DNA of 64,000 nt from Burkholderia sp. NRF60-BP8 (GCF_001522585.2 NZ_CP013374.1:620001-684000); one strand, 5' to 3'; positions 52,382-61,275 are shown, counted from the first letter of the stretch. The notes: generated by a model from the sequence alone, not told the origin. Translations and numbers: made by a program.

Positions 52382-52733
52382 CCTGGTCCTGTCTATGGGA
52401 ATGCTTCACGGGGCCATCGAGCAAAAGGCAGCGAACGGATTGAGAACGTATCCCATGAATGGGTACCTTCGAGATCTCCCATAACGAGCTACCTGACGAA
52501 AATCGCTGTGGAAACATCGGACTGCCGATCGAGAAATGCATCCCAGAAAAGGCTACCTTCGTGTGTTCCCATAGATGGCTACCCAGCTCGATCTACGGTC
52601 GATTTCCCATAACCGGATACGTTCGCCCCATATCCACAACCCTGATTCCCCACAACCTGGTACCCCAAACCCCAAATCCACAGACCTGAAACCCCACACC
52701 CTGCCACCTGTGCTCCCATAAATGGGTACCGAA
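52382..52733. repeat. iteron cluster 2 with decayed copies
   Basis: Good direct copies at 52450-52470, 52476-52496, 52540-52560, 52566-52586, 52604-52624 and 52713-52733; again the pairs 52450/52476 and 52540/52566 are spaced by 26 bases. A partial inverted copy lies at 52382-52401. Between 52625 and 52712 are weaker copies at steps of about 21 bases (for example 52625-52645 and 52646-52668), as if a tandem array were decaying. Confidence 0.8.
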
Positions 52734-52769
52734 CACCGCTCAAACCCTTACCAGACAAGGATGTGAGCC

Positions 52770-52840
52770 GTCTAAAAGTAGTTAAAGAAGTAAACGTGGT
52801 TTACCAAAGATGTAAACACACGTGTGCTTGCACAGAAAGA
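52770..52840. other. AT-rich segment, candidate DNA unwinding element
   Basis: Locally AT-rich sequence in a high-GC replicon, immediately right of iteron cluster 2. It contains the dyad GTAAAC-gtg-GTTTAC and CACACGTGTG. Position and base composition fit the site where the origin melts. Confidence 0.5.
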
Positions 52841-52843
52841 CGA

Positions 52844-53062
52844 ACCCCATAAACCGCTACCAATGGGAGCCGTCTGTGGGACACCAGCCGCCCAGCCCGG
52901 CCGCCTCAGGCTGACTTGCCTCTATTTGAAGCCCTGTTCCTGGAGAACGCCTTGCCTGACAAGGCATCCCCGAGAGGTGAGTGCCTACTCACAAGCTCCC
53001 AAACGTAGAAACTTATGGGAGGAAATCCCCCGATTCGGCATAGAGGTTCCCGTCTATGGGAC
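52844..53062. repeat. iteron cluster 3, mostly inverted
   Basis: One direct copy at 52844-52864 (ACCCCATAAACCGCTACC) and two inverted copies at 53001-53021 and 53042-53062, the latter two 41 bases apart (about four helical turns). They flank the AT-rich segment on the side away from repA. Confidence 0.7.
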
Positions 53063-53465
53063 CCGAAATCCTGCTCCTGGCCGGCTCGGTACCCTGTGAT
53101 TGACCCGCGGAACGGATCCCGTCACTTTCCTTCACGGCAGTTCGAAATCATCCTGGACTGCCTGCGAGAAGTCTTTTGTACTCGCGCAGCCTCGTCTGTA
53201 GACAAGTTTTTGTCGATCGCCTGTGACGTCGCTCGCCAGATTTAGCCTGTGAACTGTGCCCAGAGGCATCCGGGCCGAACTGTTCGTCATCCCCGCGTCC
53301 CGTCCGTTTTCTACCTTTGGAAGCCCCCGGGAAGTCATGCCGAACCCGTCACGGGCAACGAGAGGACCTGGACCCCGCAGGAAAACGGGCTCGGACCGAG
53401 ATGCCACCGCATCGAGGTCCGGGGCCGGACGATCGTGGCGAGCCAACGTGAAGATGCCGGCGGTA

Positions 53466-53547
53466 CCGAAGCTCACCGCAATCGACTTCCACGATGCTCC
53501 CGAACATGCTCACCTTTAAAAAACCGGACTCCCGGAAAAGCTCACCG
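53466..53547. repeat. short repeated motif, possible insertion-sequence end remnant
   Basis: On the minus strand GGTGAGC occurs three times in 82 bases; two copies share the longer form GGTGAGC-t/a-N-TTCGGGAG or close to it (53497-53514 and 53529-53547), the third is at 53466-53478. This looks like the subterminal repeats of a transposable element, but no transposase gene remains. Confidence 0.35.
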
Positions 53548-53940
53548 ATCGGGCTGAGCACAGGTATCAGCAAGCGGTGTAGATTGCCGCTCCGTTCATA
53601 TAAGGAATCGTCGATCCGAGCGACAAGAAACGATCGGTATCCCTGTGTGACGCCTGATGCGTCGACAAGCACGGTCGCATGGGCGAACAGACTTTCGCAG
53701 CCATGTGCGCATCCGTCAGACGAGCGCTGCTCGTTCATGTCGGTTTCGGCTCGTTCGCGTAATCGATCATGCGACGTCTTCACCGCTTGCACAGCCCCCG
53801 CCATTTTTCGTCGGACCTTGCCAGTCGACAACAAGCCGCGCCTCCACGGCTAGCCTTCTGCATTGCAAGGCGGCAAGGATTGCCGGACGAATCACCGCGC
53901 GCCGCAATGACGCAACGTAACCGTGATCGCCGACCACGCG

Positions 53941-53961
53941 AATCGTGGTCGTTTATGGGAG
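53941..53961 (-). repeat. outlying iteron, inverted
   Basis: The reverse strand reads CTCCCATAAACGACCACG, matching the first 12 positions of the iteron; the TACC part is degraded. About 900 bases from the main array. Confidence 0.5.
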
Positions 53962-54152
53962 GAACCGTCGTTCGAGCCGCGTCGAACGATGACGCGACGC
54001 ACGGATCGACTACTGTGCGGCGATCGTGCCAGCACGACGATAGTCACGTCGCACATCGCCGTATCGATATCACCACCAGTGAAACAACCGCCGACGCCGT
54101 GCGTCGTCGCGTATCCAACGATCCCCGTCATCGAACGCACGAACCACGGCGT

Positions 54153-54173
54153 CTCCCATACGTGTATCCCCAG
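54153..54173 (+). repeat. outlying iteron, direct
   Basis: CTCCCATACGTGTATCCCC keeps the CTCCCATA core and a weak TATCC end. Rightmost copy seen. Confidence 0.45.
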
Positions 54174-54317
54174 TTCCGTCAGCACGTTGGCGCCACATTT
54201 TTTGCGACACGGTTATGATGCTCTGGTCCTGATCGCGACATGACGACCGGTCAGGGCAGGGGCGGTATCTCGATGGTTTTTCAAACCGTGATGGTCATCA
54301 AAAAAGAGAGTTCAGCG

Positions 54318-54632
54318 ATGCGAATCCAGATCAGAAAACTCACGCTGGCTGCGACTGCGGCCGCTTTCCTGTTCGGCTCGGCCGTTCCGGCGTTTGCGCA
54401 GACCGACGCCGCCAGCGCACCGGCTGCGCAGGACGCCAAGGCCGCGAAGAGCGAAGCGCGCAAGGCGGCCAGGGCCAAACGCAAGGCCGAGCACAAGGCT
54501 GCGCGTGCGAAGAACACCGCCGAACTGAAGAAACTCGAAGACGCCGGTTACAAGCCGGCGGCCAATGATCCGAACTATCCGCAGAATCTGCAAAACGCGG
54601 AAAAGAAGGCCGGCGCCGCAGCAAGCCAGTAA
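54318..54632 (+). CDS. small secreted protein (DUF4148-like)
   Basis: A 104-residue protein: signal peptide of ~28 residues (IRKLTLAATAAAFLFGSAVP, then AFAQ), then a Lys/Ala-rich helical region and a C-terminal NDPNYPQNLQNAEKKAG. The YP..LQNAxxKA ending is typical of the DUF4148 family of Burkholderia periplasmic proteins. Start at the ATG giving a standard signal peptide; longer in-frame starts do not. Function unknown. Its stop codon lies within a tandem repeat. Confidence 0.85.
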   Translation: MRIQIRKLTLAATAAAFLFGSAVPAFAQTDAASAPAAQDAKAAKSEARKAARAKRKAEHKAARAKNTAELKKLEDAGYKPAANDPNYPQNLQNAEKKAGAAASQ

Positions 54633-54658
54633 GTCAGTAAGTCAGTAAGTCAGTAAGC
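54628..54658 (+). repeat. 8-bp tandem repeat over the stop codon (CAGTAAGT x4)
   Basis: Four head-to-tail copies of CAGTAAGT, the last imperfect. The first supplies the stop TAA of the secreted protein; the 8-base period puts TAA in every reading frame, so any slippage or frameshift is stopped at once. Confidence 0.85.
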
Positions 54659-54666
54659 GTCGGCAG

Positions 54667-54700
54667 GCGGCAAGCCACGGTTCGATCCGCGGCTTGCCGC
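54667..54700 (+). terminator. hairpin after the small secreted protein gene
   Basis: GCGGCAAGCC / GGCTTGCCGC, a perfect 10-bp stem with a 14-base loop, 35 bases after the stop codon. Confidence 0.65.
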
Positions 54701-54712
54701 GTGCGTCGCGAT

Positions 54713-54728
54713 CATGCGTGCACGCATG
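54713..54728. repeat. 16-bp perfect palindrome
   Basis: CATGCGTGCACGCATG between the convergent secreted-protein and LysR genes. Meaning unknown; could be a protein site or part of a second terminator. Confidence 0.4.
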
Positions 54729-54810
54729 ACAATGCATGTTCCACACGCTTACGCGATTCGATTCGGAATCCTGCATATTATGAAGAGGCACGAAACGCAT
54801 GCAGCGGCGG

Positions 54811-55716
54811 TCAGCGCCGCCCACCCGACGCAGTTCCGTTTCCCCTTGCCTTCAACCAGTCCTTGAACGCGCGTACGGCGTCGTCGTCCGCCCGCGCCGA
54901 CGCCACATACGTGAAGTAGCGCCACGGCGGCAGCGCCGGTTCGCTGAACGGCTGAACGAGGCGGCCTTCGGCGATGTCGTCGGCCACGAGCGCGATCGGC
55001 CCCATTGCGACGCCGAGACCGTCGAGCGCGCCTTGCAACGTCAGGTAGAAATGCTCGAGCGTGAGCGAGTGCCGCGGAACGAGATTCGGGTGCCCGGCCG
55101 CGGCGAGCCATTCCGGCCACATGCCCGGATAGGTTGCCGCGTGCAGCAGCGTGAAGCCCGCGAGATCGGCGGGCGTATCCAGCGCCCGGCCCTCCAGCAA
55201 CTTCGGCGCACACACCGGCAGACGGACTTCGGACAGGAATTCTTCCGCGACGTATCCATCGATGGCCTGCGGGCCGCCGCGAACGATCAGGTCGACCTTG
55301 TCGCGCAGCTTTTCGATCGGCTCGTTCGACGTCGACAGCCGCACCTCGATGGCCGGATGCGCAACCTGGAACGACGACAGCTTGGGGACGAGCCAGCGCA
55401 GCGAGAACGTCGCGGGCGCGCTCACACGCAGTACGCGCTGCTGTGCGCGGCCGAAGTGCTGCGCGGTGGCGAGTGCGATCCGGTCGAACGAAGCGCCGAC
55501 CTCGGCGAGGTACGCGCGGCCGGCCGCGGTCAGTTCGACGCGCCGGTTGTGGCGTTCGAACAGCGGCCGGCCGAGCCATGCTTCCAGTTGCTGCACATGC
55601 CGGCTGATCGCGCCGTGCGTGACGCACAGCTCGTCGGCGGCCAGCGTGAAGCTGCCGAGCCGCGCGGCGGCTTCGAACGCACGCAGCGAATTCAACGGAG
55701 GGAGTCGTCGGGCCAT
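54811..55716 (-). CDS. LysR-family transcriptional regulator (GcvA-like)
   Basis: A 301-residue LysR regulator: RLPPLNSLRAFEAAARLGSF and VTHGAISRHVQQLEAWLG form the HTH, followed by an effector domain with RVSAPATFSLRWLVPKLSSF. Divergent from the PurA-like gene with 141 bases between starts, which makes that gene a candidate target. Confidence 0.92.
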   Translation of the reverse strand: MARRLPPLNSLRAFEAAARLGSFTLAADELCVTHGAISRHVQQLEAWLGRPLFERHNRRVELTAAGRAYLAEVGASFDRIALATAQHFGRAQQRVLRVSAPATFSLRWLVPKLSSFQVAHPAIEVRLSTSNEPIEKLRDKVDLIVRGGPQAIDGYVAEEFLSEVRLPVCAPKLLEGRALDTPADLAGFTLLHAATYPGMWPEWLAAAGHPNLVPRHSLTLEHFYLTLQGALDGLGVAMGPIALVADDIAEGRLVQPFSEPALPPWRYFTYVASARADDDAVRAFKDWLKARGNGTASGGRR

Positions 55717-55857
55717 TGCATCGGCTCGCGTGAAATTTACTCACACGATGGTTCAGGTTTAATCGTTTGATCGGGCGATCCGGCTACGCCAATATGGCAC
55801 ACAAACGGCCGATCTGGGCTGAACGAGTGTCTGAATTTCTCACATGGAGTACGGAAC

Positions 55858-57156
55858 ATGCCGAACGTGGTGGTCGTGGGCGCCCAATGGGGTGACGAAG
55901 GCAAGGGGCGCATCGTGGATTGGCTGGCGGCGCAGGCCGATCTCGTCGCACGCTACAACGGCGGCCACAACGCGGGTCACACGCTGGTCGTCGGCGGTCG
56001 CACGTACAAGCTCGCGCTGCTGCCGAGCGGCATCGTGCGCGGCAAGCGCGGCGTGATCGGCAACGGCGTGGCGCTCGACCCGGAAGCGCTGCTCGCGGAA
56101 ATCGGACGGATGGCCGCGCTCGGGTTGTCGGTGACGCCGGACAACCTGTCGATCGCGGAGAACGCGACGCTGGTGCTGCCGATTCACCGTGCGATCGATC
56201 AGGCGCAGGAGCGTTTGCGCCGCGAACCCATCGGCACCACGCTGCGCGGGATCGGGCCGGCCTACGAGGACAAGGTCGGGCGTCGCGGGCTGCGCGTCGG
56301 CGATCTTGCGGAACCGGGCGAGCTCGCAGCCAAACTCGACGTGCTCGTCGACCATCACAACGCGTGGTTCCGAGGCCTGGGGCTCGACGAGTACGATCGC
56401 GATGCGATGCGGGCGACGCTGGTTGCGCTTGCACCGAAGATCCTGCCGTTCGTGCGTCCCGTCTGGGCCGACCTCAACGACGCGACCGATCGAGGCGAGC
56501 GCATTCTGTTCGAGGGTTCGCAGGCCGTGATGCTGGACATCGACTGGGGCACGTATCCGTTCGTGACGTCGTCGGGCACCGTCGCATCGGCCGCGGCGGC
56601 CGGCACCGGGCTCGGTGCGGCGAAGCTCGGTCACGTGCTGGGTGTCACGAAGGCGTATGCGACGCGGGTCGGCGGCGGCCCGTTCCTCACCGAGCTGACC
56701 GATGCGACCGGCGAAACGCTGCGTGCGCGCGGACAGGAATTCGGCGTCAATACCGGCCGGCCGCGACGCTGCGGATGGCTCGATGCCGCGCAACTGCGTC
56801 AGGCCGTCAGGGTCTCGGGCATCGATTCGCTGGCGCTCACCAAGCTCGACGTGCTCGACGGCTTCGAGTCGATCGAGCTGTGCGTCGGTTACGAATTCGA
56901 CGGCGTGCGTGTCGACCACCTGCCTGCGAGCCTCGATGCGCAGTCGCGCGCGAAGCCGCTCTACGAACGGTTCGAAGGCTGGCAAGGTTCCGTGAAGGGC
57001 GTGCGCGAGCGTGCGGCGCTGCCCCGAGCCGCGCAGGACTTCGTCGCGCGCATCGAAGCGGTGGCGGGTGCGCCGGTTTCGATGATCACGACCGGCGCGG
57101 AACGCGACGATACGATCGTGTTGCGCAATCCGTTCGATGCGGCGGGCGCCGCGTAA
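55858..57156 (+). CDS. purA: adenylosuccinate synthetase, divergent paralogue
   Basis: A 432-residue GTP-dependent enzyme joining IMP and aspartate. Family landmarks kept: GDEGKG (D13, K16), NGGHNAGH (catalytic His), [12 protein letters not shown] in the IMP loop, GTYPFVTSS and TKLDVLDG. Departures from the usual bacterial sequence: GDEGKGR for [16 protein letters not shown] for [17 protein letters not shown] for DIDHGTYP, and [11 protein letters not shown] for ATTGRxRRTGW in the aspartate loop. Full length and with a GGAG site. The housekeeping purA is presumably on chromosome 1. Flanked by LysR genes on both sides. Confidence 0.92.
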   Translation: MPNVVVVGAQWGDEGKGRIVDWLAAQADLVARYNGGHNAGHTLVVGGRTYKLALLPSGIVRGKRGVIGNGVALDPEALLAEIGRMAALGLSVTPDNLSIAENATLVLPIHRAIDQAQERLRREPIGTTLRGIGPAYEDKVGRRGLRVGDLAEPGELAAKLDVLVDHHNAWFRGLGLDEYDRDAMRATLVALAPKILPFVRPVWADLNDATDRGERILFEGSQAVMLDIDWGTYPFVTSSGTVASAAAAGTGLGAAKLGHVLGVTKAYATRVGGGPFLTELTDATGETLRARGQEFGVNTGRPRRCGWLDAAQLRQAVRVSGIDSLALTKLDVLDGFESIELCVGYEFDGVRVDHLPASLDAQSRAKPLYERFEGWQGSVKGVRERAALPRAAQDFVARIEAVAGAPVSMITTGAERDDTIVLRNPFDAAGAA

Positions 57157-57447
57157 CGCGCGAGACGCGAAGGGTGTCAATCGAGAGGGGGATCATGGTC
57201 GGCGGGTAGTTTTTGCCGACCGCTGCCGTTGGCCTGTCCGCACCTTCGATACGCACGTACGTTCGGCCCGGATGCCGCGCGGCGAGCGGCCCGGCAGCCC
57301 GATTCCGCATCCGGATCGTGCCGCATACGGCGAACTGGACACGCCTGCAACGCTGCTGTACTGTTCCGCACGATTCGCGCCAGACCGGCGTGTGCCGGCG
57401 CCGCCGGCACCCCGGCGGCGCGACGTGACAATCCCGGGGACAGGTCG

Positions 57448-58398
57448 ATGGACACGTTACAGATGATGCGCATTTTCGTCCGGGTCGCGGAGGAGGGCAG
57501 CTTCACGAGCGCGGCCCAGCGCCTGGACATCACGACGGCCTATGCATCGCGCTCGGTCGCGCAGCTCGAAACGCATCTGCGCACGCGCCTGCTCAACCGC
57601 AGCACGCGCCGCATCGCGCTGACTGACGCCGGGCAGCGCTATCTCGACCGCTGCCAGCGTATCCTCGGCTATATCGACGAAGCGGAAGCCGAGGCGGCCG
57701 ATGCGCAGGCGAAGCCGTCCGGACGGTTGCACGTTCACGCGACGACGAGCTTCGGCCAGTCTTACGTGGTCCCCGCGGTCGTGCGCTACCGCGAGCGCTA
57801 TCCGTCGGTCGCGGTCGAGCTGACGCTGTCGCAGCACGTGCCCGACATCATCGACGAAGGCTACGACGTGTCGCTGCAGTTGAGCACGACGGAGCTGCCC
57901 GATTCCGGGCTGGTGTCGCAGCGGCTCGGCGACGTGGGCAGCGTGTTGTGCGCATCGCCTGCCTATCTGAAGAGGCGCGGCACGCCGCGCACGGTGAGCG
58001 ATCTCGCCGGTCATGCGTGCCTGCAGATCGTCACGCCGCTTTTTCCGCGCGACCGCTGGCATCTCGACGGCCCGAACGGCCGCGAAACGTTCGAACTGCC
58101 GGTGCCCGATTTCCAGGTGAATATCGCCGATGCGCTCGGCGCCGCGCTGCGCGCCGGGCTCGGTATCGGCTCGCTGCCGATCCCGGCTGCGCTGCCCGCG
58201 CTCGCGAGCGGCGCACTGGTGCGCGTGCTGCCCGACTACCGGCTGCAGAAGCTGACGGTCTATACGTTGTATGCGTCGCGTCAGTATCTCGATGCGAAGA
58301 TCCGCACGTTCGTCGATTTCCTGCGGGAATGCGTGCCCGAGCTGCTCGCCGCCGACGAGGCCGCTTTGAACGCTTGCTGCCCGTCCCGTCACTCCTGA
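57448..58398 (+). CDS. LysR-family transcriptional regulator
   Basis: A 316-residue LysR regulator of the DhcR/PecT-like branch: TLQMMRIFVRVAEEGSFTSA, DITTAYASRSVAQLETHL for the HTH and GRLHVHATTSFGQSYVVPAV opening the effector domain. Starts 291 bases after purA in the same direction. Target not evident. Confidence 0.92.
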   Translation: MDTLQMMRIFVRVAEEGSFTSAAQRLDITTAYASRSVAQLETHLRTRLLNRSTRRIALTDAGQRYLDRCQRILGYIDEAEAEAADAQAKPSGRLHVHATTSFGQSYVVPAVVRYRERYPSVAVELTLSQHVPDIIDEGYDVSLQLSTTELPDSGLVSQRLGDVGSVLCASPAYLKRRGTPRTVSDLAGHACLQIVTPLFPRDRWHLDGPNGRETFELPVPDFQVNIADALGAALRAGLGIGSLPIPAALPALASGALVRVLPDYRLQKLTVYTLYASRQYLDAKIRTFVDFLRECVPELLAADEAALNACCPSRHS

Positions 58399-58675
58399 TA
58401 GACGCAAGGTCGGTGTCGTGAGTACCGCGCACCGTCTTGCGGCTCGACGTAATTGATTCGGAATCCTGCGTTAAAAGCGGGCAACGAATGCACGTGCACA
58501 CGGACGGTTCCTGACAACGCTGCTCGTGCTGCCGTCAAGTCCTTATGAAAACGCTTGCTTTCGATATCGAACATCGTTGGTTCGGCGTGCGGCGGCCGCC
58601 TTTTAGAATCGGTTCGACCTGATTCATCGCATGCGTGCGCTCCGCTCGCGCCCACTTCATCGAACCCGAAACGAC

Positions 58676-59647
58676 ATGGCAGATCGATACTCCAGTACCC
58701 GCCGCCGGCTGCTTCATGCCGGCCTGGCGATCGCGGCAGGCTTCGCCGCCCATCCGGGCCTTGCGCTGGCTGGCACGGCCGCTACGCGTACTTTGCGCAT
58801 CGGTTATCAGAAAGGGCCGCTCAGCCTGCTGAAGGCGCGCGGCACGCTGCAGGGCAAGCTCGCGACACTCGGCGTGAACGTCACGTGGACCGAATTCCCG
58901 TCGGGCCCGCCGCAACTCGAGGCGCTGAACGCGGGATCGATCGATTTCGGCGATGTCGGCGAAGCGCCGCCGATCTTCGCGCTCGCGGCCGGCGCGCCGC
59001 TCGTCTACTACGCGCAGACGCCGGCCGGTCCGGCAGCCGAAGCCGTGGTCGTCGCGAAGGATTCGCCGGTCAAGACCTTTGCCGACCTGCGCGGCAAGCG
59101 CATCGCGCTGGTGAAGGGATCGAATACGCACTTCCTGCTGGTCCGGCTGCTGCAGGCCGCGAAGCTCGGCTATACCGACGTCACGCCGGTCTGGTTGTCG
59201 CCGTCCGATGCGCGGGCCGCTTTCGAGAATCGCTCGGTCGATGCGTGGATCATCTGGGATCCGTTTCTCGCAGTGGTCCAGCAGGCGTTCGGCGCGCGCA
59301 TCGTCGCGGACGGTACCGGGCTCGTCGAGAACCGCGGCTACTACTTTGCGTCACGCACGTATGCGCAGCGCAATGCGGACGTGCTCGATGCGGTCGTGTC
59401 GGAACTGGCGACGATCCAGCGCTGGCTCGATGCGAACCGCGCGCAGGGCGCGGCCGAATTCTCGAAACTGTGGGGAATTCCGGAGCCGGCCGTGGCGCTC
59501 GCGTTTCGCCGCGCACGCTTCGGTGTCGAGCCCGTCACCCGCGACACGCTCGCGTACCAGCAGCGCATCGCGGACGTGTTCCATCAGGCCGGCATCCTGC
59601 CGAAGCGCGTCGACGTCAGCCTGGCTGCACCGCCCTCGCTCGCATGA
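58676..59647 (+). CDS. sulfonate-type ABC transporter substrate-binding protein (SsuA-like)
   Basis: A 323-residue periplasmic protein. Twin-arginine-like N-terminus (STRRRLLHAGLAIAAGFAA) with signal cleavage near ALAGTA, then the SsuA/NMT1 landmarks TLRIGYQKGPLSLLKARGTL, EFPSGPPQLEALNAGSIDFG, GDVGEAPPIFA and KRIALVKGSNTHFLL. Binds alkanesulfonates or similar organosulfur anions. No ssuB or ssuC gene follows, so it is an orphan. An in-frame start 45 bases upstream is possible. Fits the sulfone-use genes at 13.8-17.1 kb. Confidence 0.9.
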   Translation: MADRYSSTRRRLLHAGLAIAAGFAAHPGLALAGTAATRTLRIGYQKGPLSLLKARGTLQGKLATLGVNVTWTEFPSGPPQLEALNAGSIDFGDVGEAPPIFALAAGAPLVYYAQTPAGPAAEAVVVAKDSPVKTFADLRGKRIALVKGSNTHFLLVRLLQAAKLGYTDVTPVWLSPSDARAAFENRSVDAWIIWDPFLAVVQQAFGARIVADGTGLVENRGYYFASRTYAQRNADVLDAVVSELATIQRWLDANRAQGAAEFSKLWGIPEPAVALAFRRARFGVEPVTRDTLAYQQRIADVFHQAGILPKRVDVSLAAPPSLA

Positions 59648-59707
59648 GCCGGGAGCCGGCCCGACGAGCGGGTTCGCGATGAGCCGCGAACCCGTCGCGA
59701 TATCCGT

Positions 59708-60688
59708 TCATGGCGCGACGCGCGACAGCGGTACGGCTTCGCCGCGCAGTCTCGTAACGTCGCGGCCCGGCGCGTCGCCGAACAGCCGCGCGTATTCGCG
59801 GCTGAACTGCGACGCGCTCACATAGCCGACGCTTCGGCACGCCTGCCGCGCGTCCATCGCCGCCAGGCACATCAGGCGGCGCGCCTCCTGCAACCGCAGC
59901 ACCTTCTGGCATTGCAACGGACTCATCGACGTGACCGCACGGAAGTGATGGTGGAAAGTCGACGGGCTCATCTCCACCCGTCGCGCGAGCGCGTCGACCG
60001 CTATCGGATCGAGGTAGTGGTCGCGAATCCATGCGACGGCGCGCGAGATCCGTTGAGTCGTCGAACCGGCGTCGCCGATCTGCGCGACGCGCGCGCCCGA
60101 CGGGCCGCGCAGCAGCCGGATGAGGATTTCGTCGACGATCAGCGGTGCGAGCAGGTCGAGGTCGTCGGGCTGTGCGATCAGTTGCATCAGCCGCGCGACG
60201 GCGTCGACGATTTCGGGCGTTGCGTCGAGCGTGTCGAGCGCGCGGTAGTCGACGGCTTTCGGCAGCCCGCGCGGAAAGACCACCGGCGTGAGCGCCGCGA
60301 TGCGGCGCGGATCGAGCGCGAGTTGCGCGTAAAGGAACGGCTCGGTCGGGTTTGCGCGGGTCACGCGTCCGGTCACGGGCAGATCGGCGGTGGCGACCAG
60401 CATCCGCGATTCGTCGATCGGGTACGTCTCGTCGCCGACGCGCATCGACTTCGCGCCTTGCCCGACGATGCTCAGGCACGCGTGGTGCACGCCGTGGTTC
60501 CACTGCGGCGACGGCGCGCCAGCGCGCGCGACGCGCATGCCGCGCAACGGGAGGTCGAACATGCCGTCGTGCGGCGCGTACGCGGCGATCAGCGCCGCGA
60601 GCCGGGCCGCGGGCGACCGGGCGCGCGGCCGAGCCTCGTGATCGGTCGGGTGGCGCGGTTGCGGCGGCGTTTCGGCGTCGATTTCCAT
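59708..60688 (-). CDS. AraC-family regulator
   Basis: A 326-residue AraC regulator: AraC_N ligand domain (residues ~45-200: WNHGVHHACLSIVGQGAKSM, DESRMLVATADLPVTGRVTR) and double HTH (IAVDALARRVEMSPSTFHHH, ACRSVGYVSASQFSREYARL). Convergent with the SsuA-like gene. Target unknown. Confidence 0.9.
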   Translation of the reverse strand: MEIDAETPPQPRHPTDHEARPRARSPAARLAALIAAYAPHDGMFDLPLRGMRVARAGAPSPQWNHGVHHACLSIVGQGAKSMRVGDETYPIDESRMLVATADLPVTGRVTRANPTEPFLYAQLALDPRRIAALTPVVFPRGLPKAVDYRALDTLDATPEIVDAVARLMQLIAQPDDLDLLAPLIVDEILIRLLRGPSGARVAQIGDAGSTTQRISRAVAWIRDHYLDPIAVDALARRVEMSPSTFHHHFRAVTSMSPLQCQKVLRLQEARRLMCLAAMDARQACRSVGYVSASQFSREYARLFGDAPGRDVTRLRGEAVPLSRVAP

Positions 60689-61275
60689 GTTGCGTAAGCG
60701 GGTGGCGGCGTGGTCGATGCAATGGGCGCGGCTGTGATCCGCTGTCGCGGTGCAGGCACGGCGGTCACATCGTACGGCCAGTTGCGTGCGCGGGATTGCC
60801 TAAACCTGTCCGAAATTAGCCCGATCATCCGGACCTGCATGATTGGCGATCGTGCTGTCGTCGTTGCGCGGTGTGCGGCGCACAAATTCGGAAATTAAGG
60901 CAAAACAATCGCAGGATCGGGCAAGCCATTTTTCGGTGGTTTCCCTACCATTGCAGCTGCTGAAGGAAATGCGATTCAGCGCGCCCGGATGATGCGGGCA
61001 CCCTCGTCCGCGTGATGCGCGGCCGCCGCCATGCCGCGTGCGTCGCCCCGCGAATCGCCGGAAAAGACTCAGGACTGCTATCGAACGATCGTGCATCGGG
61101 CTTGCCGAGGCCGGTTTGCGTCCGTTGCAAGCCGGCCCGTGCGTGTCGCACGTGCCGACCGACCCGGCCGAGCCGGTGTCGGTGCCGCCGCATTGGCCGG
61201 GCCGATGGGGCCGGCTGTGGCGCGGCGGCGGGTACAGGCATACGGGCAGTCGTCCGCGCAGGGAAATCCGGACAA
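60689..61275. other. 587-base intergenic region, no gene seen
   Basis: Lies between the divergent AraC and LysR genes and must contain their promoters. Open frames here are Arg-rich and featureless. Slightly AT-richer around 60880-60960. Nothing else recognised. Confidence 0.4.

Larger units (their letters stand above)
51910..54317. other. replication origin region (iterons, AT-rich segment, palindromes), no supported gene
   Basis: A 2.4-kb region without a convincing gene. Iterons are listed separately. An AT-rich segment (52770-52840) with a dyad GTAAAC-gtg-GTTTAC at 52790-52804 and the palindrome CACACGTGTG at 52817-52826 is a candidate unwinding element. DnaA-box-like ATATCCACA (52631-52639) is one base off consensus. 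The rightmost ~1.1 kb (53.1-54.3 kb) has only two stray iterons and some repeats. Confidence 0.7.

Noticed and set aside
53349..53834. A 161-codon minus-strand frame in the origin region
   Set aside because: No domain, no ribosome site and it runs through the repeated GGTGAGC motifs; not supported as a gene.
55858..57156. PurZ-type (2-aminoadenine) synthetase instead of PurA
   Set aside because: The catalytic Asp of GDEGKG is retained, whereas PurZ enzymes replace it; no phage genes are nearby.
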